Assembly: GCF_022012415.1 (NCBI RefSeq)
Contig: NZ_JAKLTR010000006.1
Location: 248,001 to 312,000 of the forward strand
DNA: 64,000 nt
Reading direction: 5' to 3'
From: Terrimonas ginsenosidimutans
GTDB lineage: Bacteria; Bacteroidota; Bacteroidia; Chitinophagales; Chitinophagaceae
A program made the translations under genes and the position numbers. Below are positions 62,019 through 64,000 of this stretch, one piece after another (positions within the stretch are counted from its first letter, which is position 1; the number at the start of each line of letters is the position of its first letter). Under the pieces are notes generated by a model. It saw nothing but the letters and a program-made list of their open reading frames with translations. It was not told the DNA's origin and did not search any database.

Positions 62019-62531
62019 ATGAAAAAACGCTTGCTGATATTCCTGGCTTTCTGCTTTAGCTGGATCGGTGTGTTTGGACAGCAAAAGCTTTCTGTAATAG
62101 AAAAAGTGGTTCTGAATGATACAAAGTCGCCGATCATCTGGATCGATACGATGAAGACCGATATCAATCACCTGCTGGTAGATACGCAGCGGATCGATTC
62201 TCTGCACCTTTTGAAAGACTCTGCCGCCGTAAGACGGTATGGAGCAGATGCGGCCAGGGGGATCCTGGTAATGTATCCTAAAGACAGCGTAAAGCTGATG
62301 CGGCTTGACCAGTTCCTCGAATTCCAGGGTGTACCATCGGCAGACAGAAAACTTCGGGTATGCGTAAACCACACACTGGTCAGACATCCCTCCTACCTGA
62401 TCATTGACCCCGCCTACATCAAAACCGTTCAGATCACCCGTAATCGCCACTGGGGCTACCTGGACGAAGCAAACAGCGGGGAATTGTTCCTCAACCTGAT
62501 CACGGCCAACTACTCAAATCCTGTCATGTAG
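62019..62531 (+). CDS. Small secreted protein resembling a TonB-receptor plug segment
   Basis: 170 residues with a signal peptide (LLIFLAFCFSWIGVFGQ). The stretch RIDSLHLLKDSAAVRRYGAD, then AARGILVMYPK, has the form of the SusC plug motif (xIxVLKDAxAxxxYGxxAxxGVIxITTK). A second, looser copy follows (LIIDPAYIKTVQITRNRHWG, YLDEANSGELFLNLITA). There is no barrel and no lipobox. It may be a free-standing plug-like periplasmic protein. I know of no function. The gene stands alone, with repeats on both sides. Confidence 0.65.
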   Translation: MKKRLLIFLAFCFSWIGVFGQQKLSVIEKVVLNDTKSPIIWIDTMKTDINHLLVDTQRIDSLHLLKDSAAVRRYGADAARGILVMYPKDSVKLMRLDQFLEFQGVPSADRKLRVCVNHTLVRHPSYLIIDPAYIKTVQITRNRHWGYLDEANSGELFLNLITANYSNPVM

Positions 62532-62689
62532 GGGCTGGGAACACCTGCTCCGTGAGGGGCATGGCGTATAAGGAACGCGGCAAACGCAACGATACGTGGC
62601 GAACGCGGCGAATAAGCCGGCAAATTCAATATTATCTATGTCAAACTTTCCGAAGACATAACCTTATCACGGATCCTTTCCTACCTCAA

Positions 62690-62762
62690 CGACCCATTCG
62701 CGGCCATTCGTGCTTCATTCGCGATTCGCGAAAATTCGCGTCCATTCGTGCTCATTCGCGTC
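62690..62762. repeat. ATTCGCG-type repeats downstream of rpsG
   Basis: CATTCGCG, CATTCGTG and CGCGAAAATTCGCG units are repeated in direct and inverted order. Related units occur at 22299-22460, 15248-15270 and 61957-61990. Confidence 0.6.
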
Positions 62763-62764
62763 CA

Positions 62765-62795
62765 TAAAAAAACCATCCGCCTTTCGACGAATGGT
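62765..62795 (-). terminator. Terminator of the rpsL-rpsG transcript
   Basis: Minus strand: a ten-pair stem ACCATTCGTC/GGCGGATGGT closed by a GAAA tetraloop, followed by seven T. It lies 28 nt past the rpsG stop and so ends the operon before any fusA gene. Confidence 0.88.
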
Positions 62796-62822
62796 CTTCC
62801 CAATAAAGCCATTGTATATCTT

Positions 62823-63290
62823 TTACACCCTGAAGTGAGCGAAAGCTTTGTTCGCTTCAGCCATACGGTGTGTATCTTCTTTTTTCTTGAAAGCTGCGCC
62901 TTCACCTTTGCTTGCTGCAACGATCTCACCAGCCAGCTTATCAGCCATGCTACGACCGTTTCTCTCGCGGCTATAACGGATCAGCCATTTGATGCAGAGA
63001 GAGATCTTCCTGTCCTGACGAACCTCCGCCGGGATCTGGAAAGTAGCACCACCGATACGACGGCTGCGCACTTCTACCGCTGGAGTTACGTTAGCCAAAG
63101 CTCTTTTCCAAACTTCGTATCCGTCTTCGTTTGTTTGCTTGGCAACTTTATCCAAAGCATCGTAGAAAATATTAAAAGCGCCGCTTTTCTTTCCTTCCCA
63201 CATCAGGTTATTGACAAAGCGGGTTACCAGTTTGTCATTAAACTTAGGATCTGGTGCTAAGGGCAGTTTCTTTGCTTGTGCTTTCCGCAT
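62823..63290 (-). CDS. rpsG: 30S ribosomal protein S7
   Basis: 155 residues. [20 protein letters not shown], the S7 signature [20 protein letters not shown] and the end [15 protein letters not shown] are clear. S7 nucleates the 30S head. It follows rpsL by 26 nt, but the usual next gene, fusA, is 35 kb away. Confidence 0.98.
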   Translation of the reverse strand: MRKAQAKKLPLAPDPKFNDKLVTRFVNNLMWEGKKSGAFNIFYDALDKVAKQTNEDGYEVWKRALANVTPAVEVRSRRIGGATFQIPAEVRQDRKISLCIKWLIRYSRERNGRSMADKLAGEIVAASKGEGAAFKKKEDTHRMAEANKAFAHFRV

Positions 63291-63316
63291 GGTATTGTTG
63301 AGTTACTTATTTTGAA

Positions 63317-63697
63317 TTATTTTTTGGCTTTTTCTTTCTTCGTACCGTATTTAGAACGGCTCTGTTTACGGTCTTTTACACCCGCTGTATCCAGAGAACC
63401 ACGAACGATATGGTAACGTACACCTGGTAAGTCTTTAACACGACCACCACGGATCAGCACGATTGAGTGCTCCTGGAGGTTGTGACCTTCACCCGGGATG
63501 TAGGCGATCACCTCTACTTTGTTCGTCAAACGAACCTTAGCCACTTTACGGAGCGCAGAGTTTGGTTTCTTTGGAGTTGTAGTGTACACACGAGTACAAA
63601 CACCACGACGCTGAGGACACTGATCCAAAGCCCTTGATTTGCTCTTGGCTCTGATAATTTCTCTTCCTTTTCTTACTAACTGTTGAATAGTAGGCAT
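63317..63697 (-). CDS. rpsL: 30S ribosomal protein S12
   Basis: 126 residues. The decoding-centre loops are wild-type in form: [20 protein letters not shown] (Lys at the E. coli K42 position) and [20 protein letters not shown] (K87 and the Asp that is often methylthiolated). No known streptomycin-resistance change is seen. It starts the rpsL-rpsG operon. Confidence 0.98.
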   Translation of the reverse strand: MPTIQQLVRKGREIIRAKSKSRALDQCPQRRGVCTRVYTTTPKKPNSALRKVAKVRLTNKVEVIAYIPGEGHNLQEHSIVLIRGGRVKDLPGVRYHIVRGSLDTAGVKDRKQSRSKYGTKKEKAKK

Positions 63698-63722
63698 TCT
63701 GAATGCTTTATTTTTGGGACGG

Positions 63723-63754
63723 CAAAGGTAGGGTCCCGCGGGGGAAATACCAAA
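63723..63754 (-). promoter_or_regulatory. rpsL: Promoter of rpsL-rpsG
   Basis: TTTG (63751-63754), a 20-nt spacer and TACCTTTG (63723-63730) on the minus strand. It matches the rpsJ promoter in both boxes and spacing. Confidence 0.8.
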
Positions 63755-63781
63755 AGATTCTAAGATTCTTTCTGCGGGAAT

Positions 63782-63885
63782 AATTAAAAAGTAAAAATTA
63801 CAAATTAAAAAAATCTTCTGGATTGACCAGTAACTACTGATTCTGAACGACTTATTTTTTAATTTCGACTTTTTACTTTTTACTT
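63782..63885. repeat. AT-rich inverted repeat upstream of rpsL
   Basis: AATTAAAAAGTAAAAATTAC on the left and TTTTTAATTTCGACTTTTTA with CTTTTTACTT on the right, of the same type as 12224-12311 and 17784-17880. Confidence 0.6.
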
Positions 63886-63889
63886 GCCC

Positions 63890-64000
63890 CTACACTTTCC
63901 ACATCCAGTCATGATTATCAGCCACCCTTCCCTCACGGATATCGGATAGCCATTTTTTTACATTGGTTGATACGGTAAAAGTCGCCGGATCGAATTCCAT
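63890..64000 (-). CDS. C-terminal end of an unidentified protein, cut by the window edge
   Basis: The last 36 residues of a frame ending at 63890: MEFDPATFTVSTNVKKWLSD, then IREGRVADNHDWMWKV. The frame is still open at the window end, and the ATG at 64000 may be internal. I do not recognise the family. It lies on the same strand as rpsL, upstream of its promoter. Confidence 0.45.
   Translation of the reverse strand: MEFDPATFTVSTNVKKWLSDIREGRVADNHDWMWKV

Overview
The window comes from a Bacteroidota chromosome, most likely a Chitinophagaceae-type member. Several signals agree: two SusC/SusD outer-membrane systems, an ECF sigma/FecR pair, proteins with DUF4959/DUF4998-like architecture, many short lipoproteins, no Shine-Dalgarno dependence, and promoters of the Bacteroidota form TTTG-N19-20-TAnnTTTG in front of rpsL, rpsJ, tetR and a serine tRNA. 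I cannot name a species.

Layout. 1-10 kb: the end of a tRNA-Ser, a LacI-type regulator, two acyltransferases flanking rpsA, a PagL-like outer-membrane protein with a GIN-domain lipoprotein, an HI0933-type flavoprotein and map. 10-23 kb, minus strand: secY and the complete S10-spc ribosomal cluster in canonical order (rpsJ, rplC, D, W, B, rpsS, rplV, rpsC, rplP, rpmC, rpsQ, rplN, X, E, rpsN, H, rplF, R, rpsE, rpmD, rplO, secY), with its own promoter upstream of rpsJ. 23-28 kb: a secreted beta-helix protein, then fusA. 28-31 kb: an ECF sigma factor with a membrane partner, and a small membrane protein/HTH/lipoprotein set. 31.7-47.9 kb: two convergent SusCD loci. One has three genes on the plus strand. 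The other is on the minus strand: sigma, FecR, SusC with two STN domains, SusD and two surface lipoproteins. Two very large perfect palindromes separate them. 48-56 kb: a remnant of a glycerophosphodiesterase, an erythromycin-esterase-family protein and a TetR-TolC-MFP-RND efflux operon. 56.3-57.25 kb: a five-unit tandem array of about 193 bp per unit, each with two hairpins. 57-64 kb: a SNF2-type helicase, a DsbA/FrnE-like protein, a histone-H1-like protein with an acidic tail, a small plug-like secreted protein, then rpsG and rpsL.

The str-type order rpsL-rpsG-fusA-rpsJ is broken. rpsL-rpsG ends at its own terminator near 62.77 kb, about 35 kb upstream of fusA, and the gap is filled with accessory nutrient-uptake and efflux genes. 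The alpha-operon genes usually found after map are also absent.

The least explained parts are the repeats: the 193-bp array with a compensatory base change in one hairpin, the 29-bp and 35-bp perfect palindromes, and several families of short inverted repeats placed between ribosomal genes. A candidate TetR operator, found twice around tetR, is the clearest new regulatory signal. Functional names rest on recognising motifs by eye, not on database searches.
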